A stretch of DNA of 64,000 nucleotides from Chloranthus sessilifolius (taxonomy: Eukaryota; Streptophyta; Magnoliopsida; Chloranthales; Chloranthaceae). Positions 1 to 11,335 of this stretch are shown one piece after another; positions within the stretch are counted from its first letter, which is position 1; every line of letters begins with the position of its first letter. The position numbers were made by a program, and so were the translations under genes. Where the stretch lies: contig CM037585.1 in assembly GCA_021018995.1 (NCBI GenBank), forward strand, positions 85,474,646 through 85,538,645, read 5' to 3'. Below the pieces are notes generated by a model. It saw only the letters and a program-made list of their open reading frames with translations. It did not search any database and had not been told where the DNA came from.

Positions 1-1771
1 GCGAGAGATCGAAGTTGACCTCGCAAAAGTCAGAGCCATCCTTGAGATGTCACCTCCTAGTAATATCAAAGAGTTACGAGGCCTGATAAGAAGATTGCAA
101 TTCATCAGAAGATTTATCTCCCAGCATTCGGATATATGCATTCCTTTCTACAAACTACTTAAAGGAGGAACTGAGAACAAAAGGAATGATCAGTGTCAAC
201 AAGTCTTCAACAAGATCAAGAAGTACCTCCTTAACCGCCAATACTATCATGACCAGTCCCTGGAAGACTGCTAATTCTATACCTCTCAGCGAACGACAAA
301 GCAATGGGAGTAATTCTGGGATAATATAAAGAAGATGGTAAGAGAGAGAAGGCTATCTACTATCTTAGTAGGATGATGGTCGAATACAAACGAAAATATA
401 CTTCAATGGAAAAGACTTGTCTCACATTAGTGTGGGCCTCTACCAAATTACGGCACTACTTTGGAGCACATAAAATACTAGTACTAGCCCAAATGGACCC
501 TCTGAAGTACGTATTTGAAAAGCCCATAATATCAGAAAAGATCGCTCGCTGGCATATGCTCCTGCAGGAATTCGATATCACTTACATCACACAGAAATCG
601 ATTAAAGGGCAACCAGTCGCCGATTACCTCGCAGATCTCCCACTATCGGGTAATGAGCCTATGCATGCGGATTTCCCTGATGATGACCTACTAACGATTC
701 ATAACGAAGAGCCCGACAAGACCTCATGGATCCTTTACTTCGACGATACTCTAAATCACAAAGGAAAAGGCATCGAGATACTCCTCCTAAGCCCAGAAGG
801 AGTTGTCATACCTAAGGCTTTTCAACTAGATTTTCCTGTCACTAACAATATCACAGAATACGAAGCCTTTATAGATGGACTACCAGCAGCACTATAATTA
901 GGTATTAAACAGTTAAAAACCATTGGTGATTCCAAACTAGTAATTTCACAAGTCATAGGAGAAGGGAAAATTAAGGAAATGAGACTAATGGCATACCTAA
1001 AAACCACTCAATATTTGGTAATGAAATTTGAAAGAATCACTTTCAACACTCACAAAGTTTATTGTTATCACCAGGTTTGGAGTACCCAAGTTGTTTGTCA
1101 CCGACAACAGACCACAGTTTATCGTAGAGAAGACGGAGAAGTTATACAAGAAATTAGGTATTGATCTATGCCACTCATCACCGTTCTACCCTAAAGGTAA
1201 TGGACAGGCAGAAGCTACGAACAAAATATTGATTCGAATCCTAAAATGCATAGTATAAACAAGCAATGGAGCCGACTGGCCTGAACGACTACCAGAAACA
1301 CTCTGGGCCTATAGGACCTCTATTCGTACGGCCACTGGCTAAATTCCCTACCTCCTTACCTACAGGATGGAGGCAATCCTACCATATGAAATATAGGTAC
1401 CATCCTTACGAATTCAACTCCATGATGAGCTATCTTTAGAAGAGAGGAGAATTGCCCCACTCAAGCAGCTAGAGCAACTCGATGAAACACGTCTAAGGCT
1501 AGATGATCACGCTCAGGTATATCAGAGGAGAGTGGCCAAGGCTTATGATAAGAAAGTCCTTGAACGAACCATTAATATCAGAGAATTAGTTTTGAAGAAA
1601 ATCATGTCTTTCAAGCACACCCATCCGAAAGGAAAACTGAAACTGAACTAGGAAGGCCCAAATGTCATAACAACCGCATACCCTGGAAATGCTTACAAAC
1701 CAATGAACCGAGATGGGGAAGAACTCCTTAGCCCTTGGAACGCCATGTACCTTAGAAAATATTACCCTTAA
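1..1771 (+). pseudogene. pol: Tat pol remnant: RT end, RNase H, second RNase H, integrase C-terminus
   Basis: Translated in pieces, this matches the pol of the right-hand element. Positions 1-280 give the RT connection (IKELRGLI...RLQFI). Positions 285-650 give the first RNase H end (YLSRMM, LRHYFGAHKILVL, KIARWHMLLQEFDI). Positions 700-1045 give the second RNase H (SWILYFDDTLNHKGKGIEIL, then EYEAFIDGL). Positions 1060-1771 give integrase from the second catalytic Asp (VTDN) through NGQAEATNK to the terminal KYYP and stop. About 770 bp are missing between the second RNase H and integrase compared with the right element, removing the zinc-binding domain and the first catalytic Asp. There are many stops and frameshifts, for example at 898 and 1651. 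It cannot encode a working polyprotein. Confidence 0.9.
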
Positions 1772-3379
1772 CCCGGTGATCGTCACATCCCATGGTTAAA
1801 TACTTATACTTATCACTCCCATAGTCGTCACGACCCATTCATTGATCGTACGCCTTCAATTCTCCTAATATCCTTAAGACCTCTGATTTATTGCCCACCT
1901 TTTCTCACTCAGGCAATCTGATTAAAGGACTAGTGACCTATCTAACCGCTTTTAAAAGCATAAGTAACACCCGATCCGCATTTCTCTTCCCCCGCCATTG
2001 GAAGAGACGTTAGAGCAAAAAAAATGAAGATGTTAGGTTTAATCAAAACTCATTATTCTTATGCTAGCAGGATGCTTTCAAAAATACATACATCAAAAAT
2101 TTTGAGTGAGAGCATTACGACGAATGAACAAGCCAATGAGCTCAGGGAAGCATAAGCAGACCATGAGGACATCCCTGGTAACGTTACTAGAAGTGTATAA
2201 GCAAGCTGCGAGGGCATCCCTGATGTCCCCATACTACTGGATGCCATCGTAAGGTGGCAGGAGGAGGAAAAACTCCTGCTAACCATAGAATGTGAGATTT
2301 TGATGCTACCGAAACATGACAAAGAGCTCGATCATGGCATCCCATATCCCTTAGAGAAAAAGATTGCTACTTGTCCCTTTTGGAAAGTATTAGATACAAA
2401 CTATTCCCTGCATCATTGAGCCTTACTCCCTTCTTCTATTTTTATTTCGGATGATAAATCAAAGGCCTTACAAGATATTCCTAGAAATGAAACTGAAAAC
2501 TGATGAATGATGACTGATGCAATCACCTGCTATACCTACCATACTTCTCCCTAATAATCACGGGATAGGATGACCACCACCCTAGGCTAGACCCCCATAT
2601 ACAAATGATCTAATTAAAGAGACCTCCCCGGTTTGATGATAGTACCGATCAACTTTTCTTCAAAACTAACTCACCAAATACCCATGACTGCTTATAGACC
2701 CAAAGTGCTCATCTTGAAACCAAGAAAAGCCCCATGGCATCTTGACGCTGGGGCATTTTTTTCGATTAGAAGAAGAATCATATGAGAAGCGCCGGCTTGT
2801 CCATAAAAAAGATGAGGAACGACGAAGTTACCATCCGAAAAGTGCTATCGGAGATACCATACTGCCAATCCTACCACGCTCCTACACTGGGGCATTTTAT
2901 TTTTATTATTTTATTATTATTTCTATCTTTCCTATTTACTTTCCCTATTACATTGTTGTCATTTCGAAAAAAAAAAGAAAAAAAGAAAGAAAAAAGAAAC
3001 ACATATCTATCTTTTGCTACCAGACTCTTGCTTGAGATAGTTTCCCCCCTTGACAACTAGCAAGGGGGAGAACAAAAACTACTGGCAACATTACTCTCAC
3101 ATGTGCATATACGAAGTAACCTTCAACCATCACCGAGCTAGCTCAGGAAGCATCCAAGTCACAATGACGGTCGATGGCGCTAAAGCAAATAAAAAGCAAA
3201 AGTAGACGCAAGATGTAACTAAAAGAATAGGAGTCAATCAGGTACATCTAAACCAAAAAAATCTCCATATATATATATATGTCAGAATTTTCCTTTCTTT
3301 TTTACACTTGTCACCGGGGGCATCCCCCTATATATACAACACACAAATTCCATGGATAAAAAAATACACGCATACACCC
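1772..3379 (+). other. Spacer between pol and the antisense gene
   Basis: I see no convincing gene here. The stretch is shared with 53243-54774 of the right element. It contains the GGGGCATTTT motif near 2752 and 2888, A/T-rich runs near 2920-3000, a C-rich/G-rich hairpin with a purine tract at 3045-3080, a short TATATA run near 3270 and a GGGGGCATCCCCC hairpin at 3316-3328. Short open frames here overlap low-complexity sequence and differ between copies. Confidence 0.6.
3045..3080 (+). other. Hairpin followed by PPT-like purine tract, internal
   Basis: CCCCCTTG at 3045-3052 pairs with CAAGGGGG at 3061-3068 around an 8-nt loop. The 3' arm runs into a purine-rich stretch, AAGGGGGAGAACAAAAACT, on the sense strand. 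The right element keeps the same arrangement (stem CCCCCTT/AAGGGGG, 53448-53471). It lies about 9 kb before the LTR, so it is not the LTR-proximal polypurine tract. It could act as an internal second-strand priming site, but that is inference. Confidence 0.5.
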
Positions 3380-6300
3380 CTACTTCCTATGCTGCCGCTG
3401 GGATGGCCGATCATCGCTGTCCCCGGTATCATCCGCTCGGAGGTTCGCAGACTGGTCCTCTGAAATTACAATCCTAGCACTTGGAGTCCTCAAAACCTCT
3501 AGACGATGAGGCCCCGCTATAGAACCCCCTTCACTCGTCTGGCTAACAGACCGCCTCGATCGAGAACGAGGAGGACACCCCGCAAGAATATCACAAACGG
3601 CCGAATCCCTACGAGCATCATCCCCGACGCGTTCATGTGACGTATGACGAGACTGCCCAGCCGAGGAACCTGTAGCCCTCAACTCCGAGCCATCAAGCTG
3701 ACTAACCAACCTACTCAACCCTCGCTCACTCCTCGTCAGGCGATACTACAACCAATCTAGGGACACCTACATCTCTGCCTGCCTAGTCTGACGTGCTGCC
3801 TCTAATGCCTAGGGCTGAGTCCTCTGTGTGACCATCATCTCAATGACCAGGTCCTCATGACTCTGCGTTTCCCCGAAGATCTATCTTACCTTGTGAGTGG
3901 CGCGCTCTCACGCTGCCTCTAGATGTGCCTCCTCAAGTTGACGGACCTGCATAACCACACCAAGTCAAAGGAAAACTAATATATACATGAACAAAATAAG
4001 AAACTTTGAAAAGGAAAATATTATACCAGATCCAGCCTCTCCTCCAGAAGTCGCCCAACCGTCTCAACAGTCACTGGATCAACAGGAGGCACGGAAGGAA
4101 CAACAAACATAGGTAGCTGCAACAAGACTAAACAAATACAACAGAAAAATAATATAATGAAAAATAAACCACGAACATAATAACTAAAACATACCTGAGT
4201 AGGGATTGGAATAGACTCCTGAGGGGGAGCCCCGGGAACAGGGTCCGGAACAGCCTGCACAAAGAACCAAACAAATCAATACAAGACATGCCAGAACAAA
4301 AGAAAAGATGAAATAACCTAAACAGAATTACACCACACTGAAAACTATACCTGACTCTCCGGGCGTAGAGTGGCAGCAGTTGCTTCCCTTGCCTGAAGAT
4401 CCTCGATGACCCGACACTAAAGTACAACGTAATGTTTGTAAACTATTAAGAAAGTGAAACAATGACCCCTAACAAACTAATGCAATGACACAAACAAGAT
4501 AAAAGATTACATGGAACTTACCTAATGATCTAGCTCGACCCGAAGCTGAGCCATCGCTGGATCCTCCCGACTGGAGGAAGCAACTGAAGATGGGTCAAAC
4601 GCCCGAACAGGACCTTCGGCGGCGAGCTCGGCTCTCTACGAATAACAATAAACATGTTAGTTGGAAAGCTCACAGTGCTAATAATGCTAAATAATATTTA
4701 TAAAGACACGTACCAATCGATCAATCTCAGATCGTAAGCTGGCTTCTACCTCTCAGCCGGCTTGCTGCTTACCGCATAGTAACTTGATCATCGTCGCCTG
4801 ACAAGCAACCTCACCCTCCCTCGCAGACTATCCAAAATAAAATAAAAAGTGACACCACAACCATGTTAGAATGACCAAAAGACCGATTCCACATAATATA
4901 AAAAAATCTGTAGATTAACTCACCAGGAGCCGTCGAGTCTCCACTAGCCGAGCCCCTAACTCATCCTCCGCCGCCCTAGCCTGAGCAACCGAGGAGGCTA
5001 AGGAGTGCAGCATCTCCTCATTCGGACGAAGAGCACACCCCATCCACTCCATCGTCCCATGGAGGGCGTCTAATGCCCCCCGCACGCTCGCTGTGAGATG
5101 GTCCTACTCCAACACAGCCAACCTCTCCCTCAAAGTCGATGCCGACTCCGGCCCACTGATCGCGAAAGAGCCACTCCCTTGGAAGGGACGTGTGAAGAGA
5201 CACCCGCCACCCAACACACTAAACAACTGCACATACTCTCGGGCGTCTGCCTCATCACGCGCCCCTATAACACTAGTCCCCCCAGCTCTAAAATCTGCTA
5301 TTTAAAGCACCATCCACTTCGCAAAATTTTGGCCAGGAGGGCCGATCATCCTCTTCGCCACTCTGTGGCGAATCTCTTGAGGGACTCCCTGAACGAGCCC
5401 CAGCTGCCATACCACTCGAGATGTGTGAATCCTCTCCACCTTCTCAAAACAATGGACCCATATGTCCACGTCGAAGAAGGGTCAGCCAGACTAAATCACT
5501 GGCACGCCAGCATCCTCTTCATCCTTGTAGGGCCTCTAATTCACCTACAACCAAACAAACAAGTCGACCCCTCGATGAACTCAGATCCTAAAAGACCGAA
5601 ATGAAATGAAAAAAAAATATGCATGACAATCTATACCTTCCTCGGGTGCATATCCTCAAAGAGACCGCGCGATCTAAAGATCCGAAGACCAACGGTGACC
5701 CCTCAACGCCTCCCTCCACACGTGCATCTGCGAAAATGTGAATCTCACCTCCAACGGAATCCCCAAATGAAGAAAAGCGAAGTGATCATATGCCCCAAAC
5801 TAGAAAGCAAAATAGAAGAAATGCTAAGTAGATGCTACTATCAAAAGACCAAGAAAAGAAAAAAATAGAAACACTGACATTAATTAACTAAAACTCACCT
5901 GGAGGAAGGGAAGGAAACCTCTTATCGTCGCGATGCCCTGCCCTTGATGGTAAAGCTGCTCATAGAGATACGCCAATGCGGCCGCACCCCATGCATAGGT
6001 GGGGACTCGATCCAAGTCCCTGAGAACCATAAAAAATAACCCGGTGATGCATCCCCGAGTAGAAGAAGAAAAGAGCACCGCACCAAGGAAGTGCATCAAG
6101 AATGCTCAAACCACCCTGTCTGCAGCCAACCCCGGCTCCACCACGGGCTCCCGACCCGCCACTATCACACAACGCGCCTCATAAGACGCCTTTGCCTCCG
6201 AATGGCGCCTCAGGGGGATGAAACCACTCTCAAACATATCAAAGAACCATGTGACTCAAACTACACCCGGCCCTGATCCGCTCGACCTATATGACACACT

Positions 6301-7469
6301 CAAAATCTCCTCACACACCTCCAAATAATGTCCTGCCATCCGCGCTGTGATAGGCTCACCCTCAAAACAAAGACCGGTAATGCGAACCCAGTCCTTTGAA
6401 GTCAACAAAATCATACCAATTAGAAAGAGAAGCGCCTGGTGCTCCTCCTTCCACCTCTCCAAGATCGCTGCGATCAGGTCACGATCGACCTGAAAGGGCT
6501 TTAGCGCTAGGATCAACCAAAAATTGAAAGACACCAGCCGTGCCCATTGAAACTCTGGTAAGGCACGGTACTAAGTATGAGACTCGGTCCATGCCGAGCT
6601 GATAGCCAGCTGTGGGGGCTCCTATTGAATGAAACATAAACAATAATAGTAAAACTAGCACATACCCATGACAAAAGACAAATGAATTTAGAACTAAAAA
6701 CAAGTCAAATATGCCCCAAACACTAACAATTTACAATAAACACACAAAACATGATAAGGGCGGCTGAATAGAAACATTACCTATCTCTAAATGCCATCAT
6801 GATGCATGAGTGAGCACACAATCAATAACCAATGCAGGTTTGACATAATTTAGAAGGGTTTTCAGAGCCTAATAAGCCTATGTCATAACCTAAATGGCTA
6901 AGAAGACGAAAGAACCCTTGCTCATGGATGCTTACTTGGCCTCCAGCGAAGAAATTCTCCAGTGAGAAGTGTCTGCGATCTTGATGCCCCTCACCCTCAG
7001 CTCTCTCACCTTCTGCTCTCTCACTCTCAACTCTCTCACCCTCATCCTCAGCAACCCCCTACTTAATCTCGAGCACTTCCTCCCATACCCCTAAATGGTC
7101 AACCTCCAATACCTCCTCTCTAACCACCTCCCCAACATCCACCTCCCCAACAACGTCGGTCTGAGCCTCGAAAGTCTCACCTATCTCTGCCCCTAACATC
7201 CTCTCTAACTCAGAAATAGTAAGATCGCGCTGACCAATACCCTCAACCCTCTCACCCTCATCCTCAGCAACCCCCTACTCAATCTCGAGCACCTCCTCCC
7301 TGACCCCCGACTGGTCAACCTCCAATACCTCATCTCTAACCACCTCCCCAACATCCACCTCCTCGACAATGTCTGTCCGAGCCTCGGAAGTCTTACCTAT
7401 CTTTGCCCCTAACATCCTCTCCAACTCAAAAACAGTAAGATCGCACCCACCAATACCCTCACCCTCCAT
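3380..7469 (-). pseudogene. Antisense multi-exon plant mobile domain (PMD) gene, copy 1
   Basis: This reads opposite to pol. The start is at 7469 (MEGEG...) and the end is at 3380, after a Ser/Arg-rich tail. Exon 1 is acidic (EEV repeats). Exon 2 (acceptor after ...CAATAG near 6628) carries PTKDWVR/CFEGEP-like motifs, then LGAVLFSSST and YAWGAAALAYLYEQL, which are hallmarks of the PMD (aminotransferase-like plant mobile domain) family. Exon 3 has YDHFAFLHLGIP and WREALRG. Exon 4 has the VRQLGL/QGFP-like and FTRPF segments. Exons 5-10 are short, partly coiled-coil, and end in an SR-rich tail. Donors and acceptors (GTGAGT, GTATAG; TTGTAG, TTTCTAG) match the other two copies. Stops, frameshifts and a 216-bp exon-1 duplication mark it as decayed. 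Its host or element function is unknown. Confidence 0.8.
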
Positions 7470-7470
7470 C
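7051..7470 (-). repeat. 216-bp in-frame tandem duplication in PMD exon 1
   Basis: The block starting at 7051 (GCAACCCCCTACTT...) is repeated from 7267 (GCAACCCCCTACTC...) with about 90% identity. The period is 216 bp, or 72 codons, so the frame is kept. Copies 2 and 3 have one unit. It duplicates the acidic EEV-rich segment near the protein N-terminus. Confidence 0.85.
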
Positions 7471-7638
7471 TTAGAACAAAAAGCTCAAAAAATTGAAGAG
7501 AACGAAGGAAACGGTGCCTGAAACAGATGGCCGAATAATAAAATATTACGAAAACATAAAAATTAGAGCACAAAGAAACAAGGAAACAAAGAATCGAAGA
7601 CTAACACGGATCAAGCGACAAAAAAAAAAGTTTTGAAC

Positions 7639-7646
7639 TATTTATA
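7639..7646 (-). promoter_or_regulatory. TATA box of antisense PMD gene, copy 1
   Basis: TATAAATA on the minus strand, about 170 bp upstream of the PMD start codon. The same box at the same distance is seen at 49209-49216 (right element), and TATATA occurs at 18538-18543 in copy 2. The GCGC/TTAATT block lies directly upstream. Confidence 0.65.
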
Positions 7647-7654
7647 AGACACCC

Positions 7655-8005
7655 CAAAATTGCGCGCTTAAATTCTGACGCTCAAACCAATCACGCACCA
7701 CTCTAACCATGCCTAATTCGGATCATACGACTGATCTTGAACGCGTAACCTAATCGTCGCCCGCTCAAACCAACCCGACCATCTGGTTGCGTGTAGTCTA
7801 CTAAGCGTAAAATCTCTTCAAGTGTCCAGACAATGGCGCGCGAATGCCAATGGTCACCCGTACAGTAACCAGCCGCCGCCCTAATCACGTGCACACTACC
7901 ATGCATTTAACTCAGTCAAATGATTGGAAACTGGGGCTTAATGACCTTCTGACGCCCTTAACGCACGTGCACCCTTTGGTGCGTAATTAATTTATGCGTT
8001 CGAAG
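7655..8005 (-). repeat. GCGC/TTAATT block upstream of antisense promoter, copy 1
   Basis: This is a cluster of degenerate short motifs alternating GCGC or GCGT with AATT, TTAA or GATT (for example AATTGCGCGCTTAAATT, GACGCTCAAACCAATCACGC, GTGCGTAATTAATTTATGCG). Equivalent blocks precede the other TATA boxes of the element and recur in the LTR. Confidence 0.6.
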
Positions 8006-9704
8006 TGAAGCGCGTAATTCCCCAGAAATAAAAAAAATGCCCAGGACAGCACGTTCACAGGCCTAAATTGGGTGATCTCCGACATTGATTACCAACCTAA
8101 ACTACTCCCTTGTTAAGCCTGATCCAAAATATTCCAGACTTAAAGAAATATGCACCCCGATAACTAAAAGAAAAAACTCCAGACTAAGACCAAACTAAAC
8201 TAAAAAAAATGCCCCGACACAATTTACACATGCTCCAACCAAAACAAAAAAATAAAAAAATTTGCCCCAACTAAGACCAAACTATAAAAAAAAATGCCCC
8301 CCGTTGTCTATACACTAAAACTAAACTAAGTCAAAATAAAAAAATGCTCCTAACACGCCCTGATCCAAAATAAATAAATTAAACAAGTAAACCTCGCACT
8401 CAAAACAAATCGAATAAGCTACAAAATAAGCCAAACCAAAATTTCCTAAATAGAGATTATTACAAAAGAAATTAAGATCATAATCACTTCATAAATAAAT
8501 GACATAATTACAAAATAAAAAACTTAAAAACTAGCACGTTCAGGCAATGCCCGAATCCGGATTTTTTCAAGAAACCAAAAATCTCATCTTCCCCTCTTCC
8601 CTTAGCATAGTAGCAATTCGACTGCTACCTTACATTCCCAATCCCGTCCATTCTCAATAATCCACTTAATAAACACAACTCTTCGGGTCCCACACCCGAA
8701 ATACAAGAAAGAAAAGAAGAAAAGACATTAATGAATAAGAAAATACCTAAAAAAAAATACCCCAAAACTTTTAATCCCAAACTTGGAATAAAATTCAAAA
8801 CAACAAGAACTCAAAACTTTTAGCTCACACATTTATAAACTATACCTCCAGATTTATCAAATAACAAGTGTCACACCTTTAAATTAAATCCAAACCAAAC
8901 ACAAACCCCCCTGAAAGACCACAATTTCTTGAATTATCCAATGACAAGTGTCACACCTTTAAACCCTTCCAATCTACTTAAATCCAAATCAAACACATAC
9001 CCCCCTGAAAGATCACAATCCTTGACAAACCCAGATGAATCAATAATCACACAACACTTATCTCTTCAAGGAAATACAAATCCCAAAGCAAAGTAAACAA
9101 GCCAATAAGATTTGAACACTTACCACCCATCCAAGACTTTTGAAAACTCACACCTTTTAACAAGTGTCACTTCAAGTCAAATAAAAGACTAGAATAAAAT
9201 ACCTTAAAAAGCACTCTAAAAGAAAAAATGAAACCCTAAATTGTTTGGGACCCCGCCAAGAAAAATGCCCCAACCAAACCCATCGGAACCAAGTAAACCC
9301 TCTAAACGAACCACACAAAAACAAACTAAACTTCAAGCTAAACTAAATCCTAAAATAAGTCACACAAATAAGATAAATCCAACTAATATGCTAATAAGTT
9401 TAAATGAATAAACAAGAAAAAAAATGTCTCTTTATTTATAACTCAAAAGTTTTAGAAGTATCACCGGAGGCATACCTTCTGAATTTACAACCCAAAACAA
9501 AAACCTAAAACTTTAACCTATAACCCAAAACTAAGACTGGGTTCAAAACTAAGGGGAAGCGAGGAGCAGATTTCGCTCGGAGTGTCCAATCGGAAACTTC
9601 AGGGAGAATTGGTTGGGAAACACATCCCCCCACTTTTTACTCCTTCTCTTCTGCTATCTTTACCGCCTCCACTGTCGCCTCCTCAACACTGCCTTCACTA
9701 CTCC
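8006..9704. other. AT-rich spacer of Tat element, copy 1
   Basis: No gene is supported. It is collinear with 18911-20690 and with the right element. It contains repeated A-run plus TGCCCC motifs (near 8036, 8208, 8290, 8340, 8752, 9265), a duplicated AACAAGTGTCACACCTTTAA phrase (8865-8880 and 8945-8960), and an antisense TATAAAT-like site near 8830 conserved in the other copies. It also has an antisense AATAAA (9431-9436) and a GGAGGCATACCTTC hairpin (9467-9480). About 300 bp of conserved antisense reading frame seen in copies 2 and 3 is missing near 8590. Confidence 0.5.
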
Positions 9705-9833
9705 CTAAAAAGGACGAATGTGAAGACAAGCACCATCATGCCCAATACCGCCCACTCCCAGAATAACGCCATCCACGAGCATCACCTAAGGATGGAGATC
9801 ACGCAAAATAATGAATATAGGAAGAAACGACAT
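9705..9833 (-). pseudogene. Small conserved antisense frame, copy 1 (42 codons, one internal stop)
   Basis: Reading from ATG at 9833 it gives MSFLPIF... and ends ...GGIGHDGACLHIRPF with a stop at 9705-9707. The frame and stop position are the same in the right element (46813-46941), and copy 2 keeps the frame without the ATG. Copy 1 has a TAG in the middle. It lies about 120 bp downstream of a conserved TATA box. It may be a small exon or the body of a noncoding RNA. The opposite strand also stays open, so coding status is doubtful. Confidence 0.25.
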
Positions 9834-9955
9834 CCCATTCAGACGATTAGATCACCGAATATCACTAAAACATGAATTTTAGAACACAAGATATCCAGAA
9901 AAAGGTCAAAACTCGAGACTAAACCAGAGAATGAAAATAAATGAATGCTCCCTCA

Positions 9956-9963
9956 CTTATATA
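9956..9963 (-). promoter_or_regulatory. Second antisense TATA box, copy 1
   Basis: TATATAAG on the minus strand, conserved at 21028-21035 (copy 2) and 46682-46689 (right element). It is preceded in each case by a GCGC/TTAATT block. Confidence 0.55.
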
Positions 9964-9969
9964 GGGTAT

Positions 9970-10335
9970 AGACTCAATCACGCGCTAGAGCACAATCGTT
10001 TAACCAAATCATGTGTCACACACAAGGCGCACAATCCAAAACATGCGCTATAACCAAAGCGTACAAATAAGCCATCGCCCGCGCCAATCGTGCGACGCTC
10101 AGATCGCGTACACTCCATGAATTGGGCAAATTTATCAAATGACACACTGCCACCATGTAATATAAAAGGTCACCCATACACTGACCTGGTGACGCTTTGA
10201 TCACGCGCTTCTATTATGGCGCATAATACAGTCACACACATAGTTACACATGGATAAACGACCCCTCAAGCCTGAGATCGCACGCTCGAAAATAGGCGTG
10301 CAATCATATTGAGTGACTTAAAACAGGGGCGCAGT
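9970..10335 (-). repeat. GCGC/TTAATT block upstream of second antisense promoter, copy 1
   Basis: Cluster of CACGCGC, GCGCACAATC, GCGTACAAAT, GCGCATAATA and similar degenerate motifs. It directly abuts the TATA box on its upstream side (antisense direction). Confidence 0.55.
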
Positions 10336-10369
10336 ACTTGACTTTGGACGAAATCCATACCCTCACACC

Positions 10370-10990
10370 TTTGTATCCCATCTTGGCCAAAATACTTCAG
10401 TCCCATCGCGTAGCCTCACAAGCTGTTCCGATAGAAAAGAAAGACTTACTCACCTGTCCCATCGCATACCCTTATATGAGAAGGAAGCATCGACAGCACA
10501 CATGCCCCATCACGATAACATGCACACATGTGATATCACCTCAATATCTAGTCCCATCATACTAAATTAACCATACCCTCGTGTCCCATCGCGAGAAGCC
10601 AAAAGAAAATCTCCTGAGATCGCAAGCACGCCACCATTAACTACGCTCAGTCGACATCCCATCGTGAACATCACTACCTGAAAAATTAAAAAAAAGCTCA
10701 GACAACACAGGCCATGCCATATGACGAAAAGAGGGAAAGCTTGATCGCGACCCATCGCTTAGACAAAGAGCTCTCTCTCTCCCGAATTGATCCCCACGTC
10801 CCACCAGGACTCACCGAGCACGTAGCCAAAGAAAGGGAGAATCCCTAGGTCCCATTGCAACATCACCTCTCCCAAGACATCACATCACAACCGCTAAGCC
10901 CTGCCACAGCAGATCTGAAGAGAAGAAATCACGAAAGTCCCATCGCGTTACCGCCCCCAACAACCCACCAGTCCTATCGCAGACCACACA
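10370..10990 (+). repeat. Array of GTCCCATCGCG-type motifs, copy 1
   Basis: About 12 occurrences of (A/G)TCCCATCGC(G/A) or close variants at irregular spacing, for example near 10400, 10457, 10580, 10655, 10750, 10850, 10938 and 10972. The same array is present in copy 2 (21430-22415) and in the right element on the other strand (45285-46165). Between the motifs the sequence differs more than the motifs do. Confidence 0.65.
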
Positions 10991-11004
10991 AGTTGCACGC
11001 CATT

Positions 11005-11030
11005 CAGGTAAGTATCACCCCCAGGTAAGT
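11005..11030 (+). promoter_or_regulatory. Twin perfect 5' splice-site motifs, copy 1
   Basis: CAGGTAAGTA at 11005 and CAGGTAAGT at 11022, 17 bp apart and on the sense strand of the element. Both fit the U1 snRNA consensus exactly. The pair is conserved in copy 2 (22420, 22439) and the right element (minus strand, 45257-45282). Confidence 0.6.
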
Positions 11031-11054
11031 ACTACCCACATTTTTTTGTTTTAC

Positions 11055-11335
11055 TCGATATTCCTCATAAATATATAGTTAGCTATGATTAAGTTATATA
11101 CTTTCAAAACCCGCCTCACTCAACTCGCGAATCACTGTAGTCCTCCCATAAGAGACAATCATCAGTACTCGCCGAGAAGGTTAGACGGAGTATTCGGCAT
11201 GCCACGTGTCATCTTGACAACCACAATAATGGTCTGGTCAACAAATCCCGCACTGGTGGATCTGCTCAACGGTGTCTTGGAAGCCACGTTTTTCATCGTT
11301 TTACCACCGAATTGATCTTAAGTTAAAATCCTTAA
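11055..11335. other. Conserved ~280-bp block, copy 1
   Basis: This is one of the best conserved noncoding stretches among the three Tat copies (also 22449-22745 and 44950-45235). It includes AATCACTGTAGTCCTCCCAT, GCCGAGAAGGTTAG, CTTGACAACCAC and GGTGGATCTGCTC, and ends in CCGAATTGATCTTAAGTTAA. No open frame is shared. It could be a structured RNA or a transport element; nothing in the sequence decides. Confidence 0.45.

Noticed and set aside
2742-3060. Overlapping open frames on both strands near the end of the pol-PMD spacer
   Set aside because: They run through poly-A and Phe/Ile-rich low-complexity sequence, with no conservation in the right element.
9582-9875. Plus-strand open frame (97 codons) in the left spacer, with a partner at 46705-46926 minus
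   Set aside because: It is the reverse of the small antisense unit. It lacks a promoter in its direction, and its conservation is explained by nucleotide identity.
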